DNA from: a virus
Length of the DNA stretch: 25,718 bases
Reading direction: 5' to 3' (one strand)
Virus record (IMG/VR): IMGVR_UViG_3300045146_000635
Location: 1 to 25,718 of that record
The translations under genes were made by a program, and so were the position numbers. Shown one piece after another: positions 14,826-21,051 of this stretch (its first letter is position 1; every line of letters begins with the position of its first letter). Under the pieces are notes generated by a model that made no database searches, was not told the origin of the DNA, and was given only the letters and a program-made list of their open reading frames with translations.

Positions 14826-15590
14826 TTAGAAACCTAAGTGTTGACGCATTTTTTGTTTTTCGATCATTTCCTTTTGGGTCATCGGTATTCCTCTGTTGTT
14901 AGATACCTTCTGATAATTAATTTCGTTTAATTCATCTTCCCAACATCTCTGATTTATCCATGTTTTAAAATGTTTCCATTCAGGGATGAACTTACTTTCA
15001 GAAAACAACTTATTCCTGAATTTTTTCTGTTTCTCAATAGCTGGATATAAAAGAGGCATACATATTTTCCAATCAGAATGCTTAATAAAATTCTTAAATT
15101 CGGTATCCAATCCCCTCTTTGTGCCCGGGTAAAATTTCCTCGCCAAATCAAATATATCCTTATTCATATCTTTATCTTTATCCTTATCTTTATCCTTATC
15201 TTTATCCTTAGCTCCTTGTAAGGGGCTTCTAAGGGGCTTATTTATTTTTAAATTATATTTTTCTAATTGATGAATAACTGAATTGTGTGCCCTATTCTCA
15301 ATGTTCAATTTTCCATATTGAAAATCAATAAATGAGCTTATGAACCATTTCTTGCCTGAATCAATCTCTACTATTCTTTTTTCATCAGCATTAAATAATC
15401 TCAGTGCTTCATCTTTATCAATAATCATGTCTGAACCTAAATAAATTCGTGCTATTTCAAAATCAACAATCCAAATACCTGCATGATCACATTCACATAA
15501 AATGAAATCCCAAAGGAGCTTATAAGCCCCAGGTAAGCTCCTTATAAAAGGCTTATGGTATTTTTGTGTATCAATAAATCTTTTTGCCAT
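14826..15590 (-). CDS. Phage replication initiator / replisome organizer-like protein
   Basis: A 254-residue protein with a lambda O-like layout. The N-terminal 120 residues look like a winged-helix origin-binding domain (MAKRFIDTQKYHKPFIRSLP, YKLLWDFILCECDHAGIW, WFISSFIDFQYGKLN). A Lys-Asp repeat linker (seven KD pairs, about residues 128-141) follows. The C-terminal domain has DIFDLARKFYPGTKRGL, KTWINQRCWEDELN and a helical end. It neighbours the SSB-like gene. Several short repeats inside it could be the origin. It overlaps the second-frame gene upstream by 20 bp. I cannot name an exact family. Confidence 0.65.
   Translation of the reverse strand: MAKRFIDTQKYHKPFIRSLPGAYKLLWDFILCECDHAGIWIVDFEIARIYLGSDMIIDKDEALRLFNADEKRIVEIDSGKKWFISSFIDFQYGKLNIENRAHNSVIHQLEKYNLKINKPLRSPLQGAKDKDKDKDKDKDKDMNKDIFDLARKFYPGTKRGLDTEFKNFIKHSDWKICMPLLYPAIEKQKKFRNKLFSESKFIPEWKHFKTWINQRCWEDELNEINYQKVSNNRGIPMTQKEMIEKQKMRQHLGF
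15172..15207 (-). repeat. Three perfect 12-bp tandem repeats encoding the KD linker
   Basis: The plus strand carries TTATCTTTATCC three times without mismatch (15172-15183, 15184-15195, 15196-15207), with partial copies on either side. In the gene this gives the Lys-Asp linker. Repeats in the same place in lambda O form the replication origin, so an origin role is possible. Confidence 0.85.
15210..15543. repeat. Dispersed AAGGRGCTT repeats within the replication gene (candidate iterons)
   Basis: AAGGGGCTT occurs at 15220-15228 and 15231-15239 (11-bp spacing) with an inverted copy at 15210-15217. AAGGAGCTT is at 15513-15521 and its exact inverse AAGCTCCTT at 15535-15543, making 10-bp inverted arms (15513-15522 and 15534-15543) with an 11-nt spacer. 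A weaker AAGCCCC copy lies between them at 15524-15530. The encoded residues differ between the two clusters, so protein sequence alone does not explain the match. A role as initiator binding sites is inferred. Confidence 0.5.
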
Positions 15591-16425
15591 TTTTCATAGA
15601 ATTCAAACATTCCAGTAATATTGAATTTATATGTTTTGGTTCACTTGCAAACCGAGGGTTCAAACTGCCAACACCCGTATTCCTTATTTCTTGACAATTC
15701 CCAAGCATCTTTTGCATATTCCCGTGTGGTGTCCCCGCTGCATCTTCGTTTGATGTCGGTATCGGAAACATCTTCACATATCTCATTAAACTTAATTCTG
15801 CATTCCCGTTTGCAACCATTTGTAATGTCTTTTTTGATGTCCCATCTATGCTTGCTTTGGGAGTCGGAAACATCTTTACATAACTGTTCAATTCCTTTTT
15901 TTGACTGTATCTTTTGCTTTTTGGATTTATGTCTGCTCCTTTGTAATCTCTTTGTAGTGGAGTCGGAATGAATTGTTCTGATCTCCGAATTATTGCCGTC
16001 CCCAAATGCATCTGATAACCTTCTTCCAAGTATTTTTCCGTCCTTATATTCCCCCCATCTCCTGCTGTTGCAGTAGGCAACAATCCATATTCTGTCTCTT
16101 CTATGCCATGTACCGACGGCACAAGCCGGAATAACAAATGTTTCGAGCCTATACCCTGCATCTTCCAGGTCAGCGAATATCCTTTCAAGTGTTCTGCCAT
16201 TTTCCATCGAGATGAGGCCAGCAACGTTTTCGCCAACAACAAAGGCCGGTTGAACTTCCCGGATAATTCTAAGCATTTGAGGCCAGAGGTAACGGTCATC
16301 CTTTGTCCCCTGTCTTTTACCTGCCTGACTAAAGGGCTGACAAGGGAATCCTCCGGAAATAATGTCAACTGATCCCCTGAATTGGGTTCCATCAAATTCG
16401 TATATGTCTCTAAATCGTTTGACAT
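15571..16425 (-). CDS. Second-frame gene overlapping the cytosine methyltransferase
   Basis: An open frame of 284 residues lies almost wholly inside the methyltransferase gene in another frame of the same strand. It reads DQLTLFPEDSLVSPLV, MTVTSGLKCLELSG, then YSLTWKM, LLFRLVPS, and several Pro-Thr-Pro motifs (LLPTATAGD, FIPTPLQRD, MFPTPKAS, MFPIPTSN) and GSLNPRF. As I remember them, phage proteins with repeated PTPTAxD and a C-terminal LNPxFVEWLMGFP are widespread. Here the tail after LNPRF departs from that. It may be a true overprinted protein or an echo of methylase conservation. Function is unknown. It overlaps the replication gene start by 20 bp. Confidence 0.5.
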   Translation of the reverse strand: MSNDLETYTNLMEPNSGDQLTLFPEDSLVSPLVRQVKDRGQRMTVTSGLKCLELSGKFNRPLLLAKTLLASSRWKMAEHLKGYSLTWKMQGIGSKHLLFRLVPSVHGIEETEYGLLPTATAGDGGNIRTEKYLEEGYQMHLGTAIIRRSEQFIPTPLQRDYKGADINPKSKRYSQKKELNSYVKMFPTPKASIDGTSKKTLQMVANGNAELSLMRYVKMFPIPTSNEDAAGTPHGNMQKMLGNCQEIRNTGVGSLNPRFASEPKHINSILLECLNSMKNGKKIY

Positions 16426-16555
16426 CCGGGAAATGTTTTTCTAAAACTTTATTGCAATAATTATCAATTTCAACCTGGAAGATGTTTGTCCACCCTATCC
16501 ACTGTGCTGCCAAATCAAAGCCACCGATACCGGAAAATAAGCTGCCATGATTCAT
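15641..16555 (-). CDS. DNA C5-cytosine methyltransferase, C-terminally short
   Basis: A 304-residue Dcm-type enzyme. Motif I is GSLFSGIGGFD at residues 4-14, motif IV is GFPCQPFS with catalytic C72, motif VI is ENV at 109-111, and motif VIII is HRRDRIWIVA at 151-160. After that come low-complexity, basic segments with two VSD(S/T) stretches, and the protein stops at FEPSVCK. Family members continue with a segment like RVADGIPxRVDRLxxLGN that holds motif X, so AdoMet-binding parts appear missing. It may be weak, need a partner, or be decaying. Its start is coupled by ATGA (4 bp) to the gene before it. Confidence 0.85.
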   Translation of the reverse strand: MNHGSLFSGIGGFDLAAQWIGWTNIFQVEIDNYCNKVLEKHFPDVKRFRDIYEFDGTQFRGSVDIISGGFPCQPFSQAGKRQGTKDDRYLWPQMLRIIREVQPAFVVGENVAGLISMENGRTLERIFADLEDAGYRLETFVIPACAVGTWHRRDRIWIVAYCNSRRWGEYKDGKILGRRLSDAFGDGNNSEIRTIHSDSTTKRLQRSRHKSKKQKIQSKKGIEQLCKDVSDSQSKHRWDIKKDITNGCKRECRIKFNEICEDVSDTDIKRRCSGDTTREYAKDAWELSRNKEYGCWQFEPSVCK

Positions 16556-16842
16556 TTACCTTCTTCATTTTCATTTTTCCCGCTTATAACTTTCTTCCGG
16601 TATTTGATTTTTTCCTCCACTGTTTCAATGAAACTGTCAATCATTGCAAGGGGGAAAGTTCGTGTTTTTGTAACGCAGTTATCATTATTACTCCAATGAG
16701 TAGTAACTATTGCAGTATCAGTTATTTTGATGTCCACCTTATCGAAGGCAACGATATCAGTTTTCACTCCGCTTTCGTTCGATACCTGGTGTAATTCCCT
16801 GATTTTTTCTCTGTATTTTACGAGCTTTTCGATGTGATCCAT
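16552..16842 (-). CDS. Hypothetical early protein
   Basis: A 96-residue protein with charged helices at both ends (MDHIEKLVKYREKIRELHQV and IDSFIETVEEKIKYRKKV) and a beta-rich middle, VDIKITDTAIVTTHWSNNDN. I do not recognise a family. It is coupled by a 4-bp overlap to the cytosine methyltransferase and preceded by a 98-bp gap that contains the end of a startless frame. A role with the methyltransferase is only suggested by position. Confidence 0.65.
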   Translation of the reverse strand: MDHIEKLVKYREKIRELHQVSNESGVKTDIVAFDKVDIKITDTAIVTTHWSNNDNCVTKTRTFPLAMIDSFIETVEEKIKYRKKVISGKNENEEGK

Positions 16843-16861
16843 TTTGGTATTTTAACTGTTT

Positions 16862-16999
16862 TTAAAGAGTAATTTGTTTCCCATTAACAGTGATTGTAAT
16901 TTCAATGTCAACGCCAAACTTCTGTGATTCAACTTTCCTGTTAATAAGCGTCTGTAATTTTACCGATGATATAGTATCTTTTAAAGTCCTTTTTCTTTT
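16862..16999 (-). other. Short open frame without a normal start codon
   Basis: A frame of 45 codons ends at 16862 and overlaps the 3' end of the repeat-protein gene in another frame. Its second half reads like a real peptide (LINRKVESQKFGVDIEITIT, then VNGKQITL) but contains no ATG, GTG or TTG after the preceding stop. It could be the tail of a gene whose start was lost, or a product reached by recoding from the overlapping gene. I see no clear slippery site in the needed direction. Confidence 0.3.
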
Positions 17000-17702
17000 T
17001 CAGTTCATAAAGTACAGCTGCTTTTTCGCCTCCATGAAGCCTCCACGTTGTACCATAATAACTTGCGACAAGTCCTTGTTCCCATAGGTCAATGGCTGGC
17101 TGAAATGGATTTTTAAACGGCTCATGATCTATTCCTTTACATTTTTCTATTCTGAAAAATGATGAATAATAAGCCCAGACCGAATCCCAGACCGAAACCC
17201 TGACCGAATCCCTGACCGAAACCCAGATCGAAACCCTGACCGAATCCCAGACCGAATCCCTGACCGAAACCCCGACCGAATCCCTGACCGAATCCCTGAC
17301 CGAATCCCAGACCGAATCGCTGACCGAATCCCTGACCGAAGCCCATTCTTTCAGTAATTCAATATGTTTTTCCGTTATTTCAGGGGGAGAAATTTTAAGA
17401 GGGTTAACAATTTCTTTGATTATTAAAGGTTCGCAGACCTTTTTAAAATCAAACTTCTGAACCCATCTTTTAGCCAAAGCCTGGTCATCCTTGATATTTA
17501 TCTGATCGACCTGAAAGACTTTAGTTAGCGGGTTGTATTCATAATTATTAACCTTTTCGTCCAACCCGTAAAAATCAATTATCGAACTGTGCGAATCAGG
17601 TTCATATCCTTTTGGATTATTTTTCAGTAATTCCTGTCTTTGAGGCCAGTCAAAATAATATCTTTTACTGCCCTTTGTTACGAATGAAAAAAATTGACAC
17701 AT
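16941..17702 (-). CDS. Protein with xSVx tetrapeptide repeats (WDSV/RDSV)
   Basis: A 253-residue protein in three parts. The N-terminal 115 residues (MCQFFSFVTKGSKRYYFDWP at the start) look globular. Residues 120-177 hold 14 tetrapeptide units of the type [D/V]SV[W/R], for example WDSVRDSVRDSVGVSVRDSV. The C-terminal part has YYSSFFRIEKCKG, FQPAIDLWEQGLVASYYGTT and WRLHGGEKA. Similar repeats followed by a WRLHG-type ending occur in phage proteins of unknown role; I know no proven function. A regular beta fold is plausible. It lies 4 nt after NinG. Confidence 0.7.
   Translation of the reverse strand: MCQFFSFVTKGSKRYYFDWPQRQELLKNNPKGYEPDSHSSIIDFYGLDEKVNNYEYNPLTKVFQVDQINIKDDQALAKRWVQKFDFKKVCEPLIIKEIVNPLKISPPEITEKHIELLKEWASVRDSVSDSVWDSVRDSVRDSVGVSVRDSVWDSVRVSIWVSVRDSVRVSVWDSVWAYYSSFFRIEKCKGIDHEPFKNPFQPAIDLWEQGLVASYYGTTWRLHGGEKAAVLYELKKKKDFKRYYIIGKITDAY
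17160..17343 (-). repeat. 12-bp coding tandem repeat
   Basis: Fourteen or so units of 12 bp, plus-strand pattern GACCGAATCCCT or GACCGAAACCCA and close variants. Because the unit length is a multiple of three, no stop appears in two frames of the minus strand; the alternate frame reads as GFGQ repeats. The unit changes are mostly single bases that swap Trp and Arg or Asp and Val in the main frame. Confidence 0.85.
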
Positions 17703-17706
17703 AGCT

Positions 17707-18093
17707 TTAAAGGTTTTTAGATTTTTTCAGTTCTTCAGCCAGCCACTTGTAGTGTTCAGCAATAACTTTCAGCTCGAAAGATCCTAAATGAAGCATGCCG
17801 TTTTTCATTGCCAGTAATTTCTCAGCAGTACCAGGACCGTATTTCCGATCTAATCCTTTGGCATATTCTATATCATTACCTTGTTTTAACCAGTTGCATT
17901 CCCTATCCTGTCCATTTACATTAATTTCAGAGAACCTCAATGCCTTGTGTTGGCGCTTAACAAAATGCCCTGCATCGGCTTTTATCCAGTGTACGGGTTT
18001 CCCACAAGAAATACAACGGATGATTCCATTTTCATCAGCATCCCTCAGGCGGATGAACATTGAGAACCATTTATCTGCTGTTTTAAGGCTCAA
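17707..18093 (-). CDS. ninG: NinG / Rap recombination endonuclease-like protein
   Basis: A 128-residue protein of the lambda NinG type, which works in phage recombination. Visible parts are IIRCISCGKPVHWIKADAGH (C27, C30, H43), ALRFSEINVNGQ and CNWLKQGNDIEYAKGL. The family usually has a second zinc pair as QCxxCN; here the first Cys is Asp (QDRECN, D63, C66), so one zinc ligand is missing. It overlaps the 117-residue gene upstream by 4 bp and belongs to the RecT recombination block. Confidence 0.8.
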   Translation of the reverse strand: MSLKTADKWFSMFIRLRDADENGIIRCISCGKPVHWIKADAGHFVKRQHKALRFSEINVNGQDRECNWLKQGNDIEYAKGLDRKYGPGTAEKLLAMKNGMLHLGSFELKVIAEHYKWLAEELKKSKNL

Positions 18094-18443
18094 TCGAGTT
18101 TCGTTTTGAAGTGTTTGATGATCTTTTCCATTTGGAAATCATAGTACCTGTTAAAATCCTGGTATCCTTCAGGGTCTTTTTCCCATACTCTGTAAAGCAC
18201 TCCCCTTAATCGTTGTGAAGGGCTTTTGCCAGTGTCGTTATAGTCCGGCTCCAGTTGTTCGATTACCTCTTTTTCCTTATCCTTGAATGGCGTCTCCTTA
18301 AAAGCCAGGTATCCGAAATTTCCTAAAGTCTGGCTCAGGCCGGCAACCTGTTCGGGTGTCAGCTCCTGGCTGTCGAAAATGATCTTGTAGGATTTATCCT
18401 TTAAAGACCGGAAGCTCTCAAGAATTCCAGGGATGATGTTCAT
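18090..18443 (-). CDS. Hypothetical recombination-block protein
   Basis: A 117-residue protein: SLKDKSYKIIFDSQELTPEQ, then AGLSQTLGNFGYLAFKETPF, SPSQRLRGVLYRVWEKDPEG and a C-terminal YYDFQMEKIIKHFKTKLD. Similar proteins occur beside RecT and NinG in Bacteroidota phages, to my memory, without a known function. Position between RecT and NinG recalls NinB (single-strand DNA binding) but I see no sequence proof. It is coupled by 4-bp overlaps on both sides. Confidence 0.65.
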   Translation of the reverse strand: MNIIPGILESFRSLKDKSYKIIFDSQELTPEQVAGLSQTLGNFGYLAFKETPFKDKEKEVIEQLEPDYNDTGKSPSQRLRGVLYRVWEKDPEGYQDFNRYYDFQMEKIIKHFKTKLD

Positions 18444-18607
18444 TTTCGTTCTTTTTCAAGCATTACCATTTTCCGGGCAATCAAATCAGCTAGATCACAA
18501 AGACCATCAACCATTCTGACATTCTGCTCTTTTGTACCTTAAAAGATTTCATATTTTTGCAGCAAGGCATTTAATGCCTGCCCTACATAATAATTGTACG
18601 GTTTCAT
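18440..18607 (-). pseudogene. Small gene interrupted by an in-frame TAA
   Basis: An in-frame run of 56 codons starts with ATG at 18607, overlapping the recT stop (ATGA), and ends with TGA at 18440, overlapping the next ATG (ATGA at 18443-18440). A single TAA at codon 23 (18541-18539) breaks it: MKPYNYYVGQALNALLQKYE IF, stop, then GTKEQNVRMVDGLCDLADLI ARKMVMLEKERK. The two intact junctions imply one ancestral gene. A 22-residue product, restart at the internal ATG (18517), or a sequencing error are the alternatives. Confidence 0.65.
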
Positions 18608-19530
18608 TTATCGGTTTGCATTATTAAGTCAAGCTGTTTATGAATTTCTCCCTGACTGCCGGCGCCAACGTCAGTTATGGCATTCGGCTGGTGCTCATTC
18701 AGGTATGAAATCATTTTGTTAAGCTGAAAAACATTACAGGTGGATAGTTCTCTTTCGAGCTGTTCTTTTGTTGGTTCGATCAAAGTAGATGTGTAAATGA
18801 GATGCTGAGCAAGTGCGATCTGTGAACCGGACGGTATAAAATCCTGGTTCATCAATTCGATAGCATTGTCGAGTTTTTCGGCTTGTTCCGACCGTGGTAA
18901 ATATTTGGTGATCCTTTTAAGGCAGGTCTTGCGGACCATTTCACCGTACCAGTCATTCCATATCGAATGTTTTGTATTATCTTTCTTCCAGGCCTGGTAG
19001 CTTTCAGATATGTCCCTGATTTCGTTTACCTCTTCGATTGTCATGTATTCGATCTGCTGTTCGCCTGATTTCAGGTTTGCAACCGAATAGACCCCGACAA
19101 TCTCACCCCTGTTTTTCAGGGCAGGGGTATGTATAACCTGTGTCCGGCTTCCCAGGGTCATTTCAAAGTGATCATTTTCATAAACAATGTTTGTCTGAAT
19201 TGAAGTGACAGATCCCGTGTCTGTGATCAACTTGAACAGACCTATATATGACGGCTCCAGGTGGCACTCAACCTGTTTTAAATAACTTGAATAGCGGGGA
19301 ATCAGAAAGGCCTCTTTTGCTACCGGGTTAAGTGTTAAACCCGTCTGTGCGACATTTATAAGACTTTTAAGCAGGCTTTCCTTTGTAGCTTTCGCCAGGT
19401 ACGCATTTTTAGGATCATTCCATATCTGAAGTGCAAACCGTGCCTCTTTTTCGAACTTTTCAATAGTAAATCCCAACCGGATTATAGGCTGTTTAATTTC
19501 GTCAAAGGTTTTTAAGGTTAGTTTTTCCAT
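18604..19530 (-). CDS. recT: RecT family single-strand annealing recombinase
   Basis: A 308-residue RecT-type protein that anneals complementary single strands in phage recombination. Typical segments are SLLKSLINVAQTGLTLNPVA near residue 50, KEAFLIPRYSS, CHLEPSYIGLFKLITDTG, and AWKKDNTKHSIWNDWYGEMV followed by RKTCLKRITKYLPRSEQAEK. The C-terminal 60 residues are more variable, as usual. No exonuclease partner (RecE or YqaJ) is seen nearby, so it may use a host nuclease. It is coupled by ATGA to the broken small gene downstream. Confidence 0.92.
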   Translation of the reverse strand: MEKLTLKTFDEIKQPIIRLGFTIEKFEKEARFALQIWNDPKNAYLAKATKESLLKSLINVAQTGLTLNPVAKEAFLIPRYSSYLKQVECHLEPSYIGLFKLITDTGSVTSIQTNIVYENDHFEMTLGSRTQVIHTPALKNRGEIVGVYSVANLKSGEQQIEYMTIEEVNEIRDISESYQAWKKDNTKHSIWNDWYGEMVRKTCLKRITKYLPRSEQAEKLDNAIELMNQDFIPSGSQIALAQHLIYTSTLIEPTKEQLERELSTCNVFQLNKMISYLNEHQPNAITDVGAGSQGEIHKQLDLIMQTDK

Positions 19531-19531
19531 A

Positions 19532-19726
19532 TTAAGGTTTATTTATTTCTGCGATCACTTTAAAATAATAGTCCGACATCCTTTTATCTCTGGCATAGTC
19601 GAACATTTCTTTAAGCAGTGATTGAGGTAAACAATCACTGAAGTCGGACAGGTCCATCCATTCGGCCTGTTCGCCGTCGCTGAGCTTAACTTTATCTTCC
19701 CAAAATTCAATATCAATTACTTCCAC
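19532..19726 (-). CDS. Small acidic hypothetical protein
   Basis: A 64-residue acidic protein (MEVIDIEFWEDKVKLSDGEQ, AEWMDLSDFSDCLPQSLLKE) of unknown family. It overlaps the upstream gene by 14 bp and ends 1 nt before the recT ATG, so it may couple to recT translation. Confidence 0.65.
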   Translation of the reverse strand: MEVIDIEFWEDKVKLSDGEQAEWMDLSDFSDCLPQSLLKEMFDYARDKRMSDYYFKVIAEINKP

Positions 19727-19904
19727 TTTGTGTATTTTTAATCAACCTTTTATATATTTTCCCCGGTAAGTCCAGAAATTCAACATTCCAGCATTCGAAA
19801 TCTGGTGCATGATCGTATTCATGGCTTATTAACTTTGCCTGACCTTCAGGATAACGGCACCAGAAAGGGTCTGCATAGATCATCACTATATCATCGGGTT
19901 TCAC
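19713..19904 (-). CDS. Small hypothetical protein, GTG start
   Basis: A 63-residue protein beginning (GTG) KPDDIVMIYADPFWCRYPE and continuing GQAKLISHEYDHAPDFECWN. The start is GTG at 19904-19902 and overlaps the previous gene's TGA as GTGA, which explains the choice. DHAPDFECWNVEFLDLPGKI may form a small beta fold. No family is recognised. Confidence 0.65.
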   Translation of the reverse strand: MKPDDIVMIYADPFWCRYPEGQAKLISHEYDHAPDFECWNVEFLDLPGKIYKRLIKNTQSGSN

Positions 19905-20074
19905 GAAAGGCTTATTTTAGGTTCAAAATGTGTCGTAATTTCTTGTTTGGTTGTTAGCTCCATCCAATAGTTGAAAGCGACAAACATAAAAGGCCGGCTA
20001 AAAGGCAAACGGACATCGAGGATGAGGCCTTTCGGGTCGGATGGATAAACAATTATATCAGATATTAAGGTCAT
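19901..20074 (-). CDS. Small hypothetical protein
   Basis: A 57-residue protein: MTLISDIIVYPSDPKGLILD, VRLPFSRPFMFVAFNYWMEL and a polar end. The ATG at 20074 overlaps the upstream gene by 17 bp and the TGA is part of a GTGA junction with the next gene. The product is mildly hydrophobic and unknown to me. Confidence 0.6.
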   Translation of the reverse strand: MTLISDIIVYPSDPKGLILDVRLPFSRPFMFVAFNYWMELTTKQEITTHFEPKISLS

Positions 20075-20300
20075 ATTTAATAACTTTAAATTTGCCTATA
20101 TTCTCCTGGTACCTTCCGAGATTGTAAACAATTTTACCCTGACTTGTAATTGCAGTCATAAGGGTGTATCTGCGGTCGCCCTTCTTGATATGGTGATGCG
20201 TTATTGACTGAACAAATGTTTTTTTCCGCATGATGCCTTTATATTGACGGAATATAAAAGCCTCCCAAATCGCAGTCAAGTACCTTTTTATTCTTTTCAT
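20058..20300 (-). CDS. Small basic hypothetical protein
   Basis: An 80-residue basic protein beginning MKRIKRYLTAIWEAFIFRQY and carrying THHHIKKGDRRYTLMTAITS. A nucleic-acid or membrane-surface role would fit the charge, but I recognise no family. It follows the Cys-rich gene by 3 nt and overlaps the next gene. Confidence 0.6.
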   Translation of the reverse strand: MKRIKRYLTAIWEAFIFRQYKGIMRKKTFVQSITHHHIKKGDRRYTLMTAITSQGKIVYNLGRYQENIGKFKVIKYDLNI

Positions 20301-20303
20301 TTC

Positions 20304-20426
20304 TCATACTATTTGTTGTCCTGTTTCAAAATCAAAATCTTCAAATTGATACCGAAAGACCGAACATCCATAACAGCCTTCGTCTGAACATTCACAGCCA
20401 CATAACGGACATATCCCTTCGTTCAT
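20304..20426 (-). CDS. Tiny cysteine-rich zinc-binding-like protein
   Basis: A 40-residue protein with six Cys in 17 residues (CPLCGCECSDEGCYGC), likely binding one or two zinc ions, then an acidic tail. Its ATG overlaps the TGA of the excisionase-like gene (ATGA at 20426-20423). It is too small for a full fold without metal. The function is unknown. Confidence 0.6.
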   Translation of the reverse strand: MNEGICPLCGCECSDEGCYGCSVFRYQFEDFDFETGQQIV

Positions 20427-20692
20427 TTACTTTCTGTTTTAATTAATGCCTCAATTTCAGAGCGCAGGAAACGATTCTGTCTGCCTACACGGTACATTTT
20501 CATTTTGTGTGACCTTCTGAACTTCCAGAGGGCGGTGGTGGAGCAACCCAATAGCTGGCAGGCTTCGTTTGTGGACAGCCACTCATCTTTTTCATGTATC
20601 TTTAGCATCTCAGAGCGCACCTCTTCCCGCACAGCCTCTCGTATCTTAAGTATCGAATCGGGACTTAATTCTATTTGAATGATATTGCTCAT
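20423..20692 (-). CDS. Excisionase / HTH_17-type DNA-binding protein
   Basis: An 89-residue protein. A coiled N-terminal half (MSNIIQIELSPDSILKIREA, REEVRSEMLKIHEKDE) is followed by a winged helix of the excisionase type: WLSTNEACQLLGCSTTALWK, then GRQNRFLRSEIEALI. The start at 20692 is chosen because it overlaps the previous stop as ATGA; a longer frame to 20863 is not needed. Such proteins steer integrase direction or act as regulators. Confidence 0.8.
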   Translation of the reverse strand: MSNIIQIELSPDSILKIREAVREEVRSEMLKIHEKDEWLSTNEACQLLGCSTTALWKFRRSHKMKMYRVGRQNRFLRSEIEALIKTESK

Positions 20693-21051
20693 GCACTCAT
20701 TAAATAGGTGTCTTTCCTGCGTGCTCGGCTTATCTTTGCCATTTTCACAACCCTTGCAGTCCGGGTGCGGATCATATCGCAGTGAACAAATTCGGAATAG
20801 ATTGTTAATGCCAGAAAGAAACAAGCCAGGTGAATGACCCGCCGGGGACTGAGGCCGAAACATAATCCGGTCTGATTCTGAAAAAACCAGCGGGTTAAAT
20901 CTGCGGCATTGTGGCCGCCAATCTTTTGCAGGATGTTCTTCCTGTGTGTTCGGGCTGTCTCAGGACTGATCCTGAGCTCCAGAGCTACCTCTTTGTCAGA
21001 GGCACCCCAAGCTATGAGCCCGGCGATAATATTTTCCCTTGCGGAGATCAT
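20689..21051 (-). CDS. LuxR-type HTH protein with hydrophobic C-terminal segment
   Basis: A 120-residue protein whose first 55 residues form a LuxR/GerE helix-turn-helix: ENIIAGLIAWGASDKEVALE, then LRISPETARTHRKNILQKIG. Unlike response regulators it has no receiver domain. Residues about 73-89 (IHLACFFLALTIYSEF) are hydrophobic and may be a membrane or packing helix, and the tail is basic. It overlaps both neighbours by 4 bp (ATGA). A role as an early regulator is inferred. Confidence 0.75.
   Translation of the reverse strand: MISARENIIAGLIAWGASDKEVALELRISPETARTHRKNILQKIGGHNAADLTRWFFQNQTGLCFGLSPRRVIHLACFFLALTIYSEFVHCDMIRTRTARVVKMAKISRARRKDTYLMSA

Noticed and set aside
15157-15210. DnaA boxes in the TTATC repeats
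   Set aside because: The repeats resemble only the first half of TTATNCACA; none has the CACA part, so they are listed only as possible iterons.
16952-17010. Programmed frameshift joining the repeat protein to the startless frame
   Set aside because: The A-rich stretch lacks a heptamer slippery site, and the frame needed is not the one reached by a -1 shift.
17137-17346. 69-residue GFGQ-repeat frame
   Set aside because: It is the alternate reading of the 12-bp repeat in the larger gene and ends soon after the repeat.
20693-20863. N-terminal extension of the excisionase-like gene
   Set aside because: The extension overlaps the LuxR-type gene and the ATG at 20692 has a clean ATGA junction with it.
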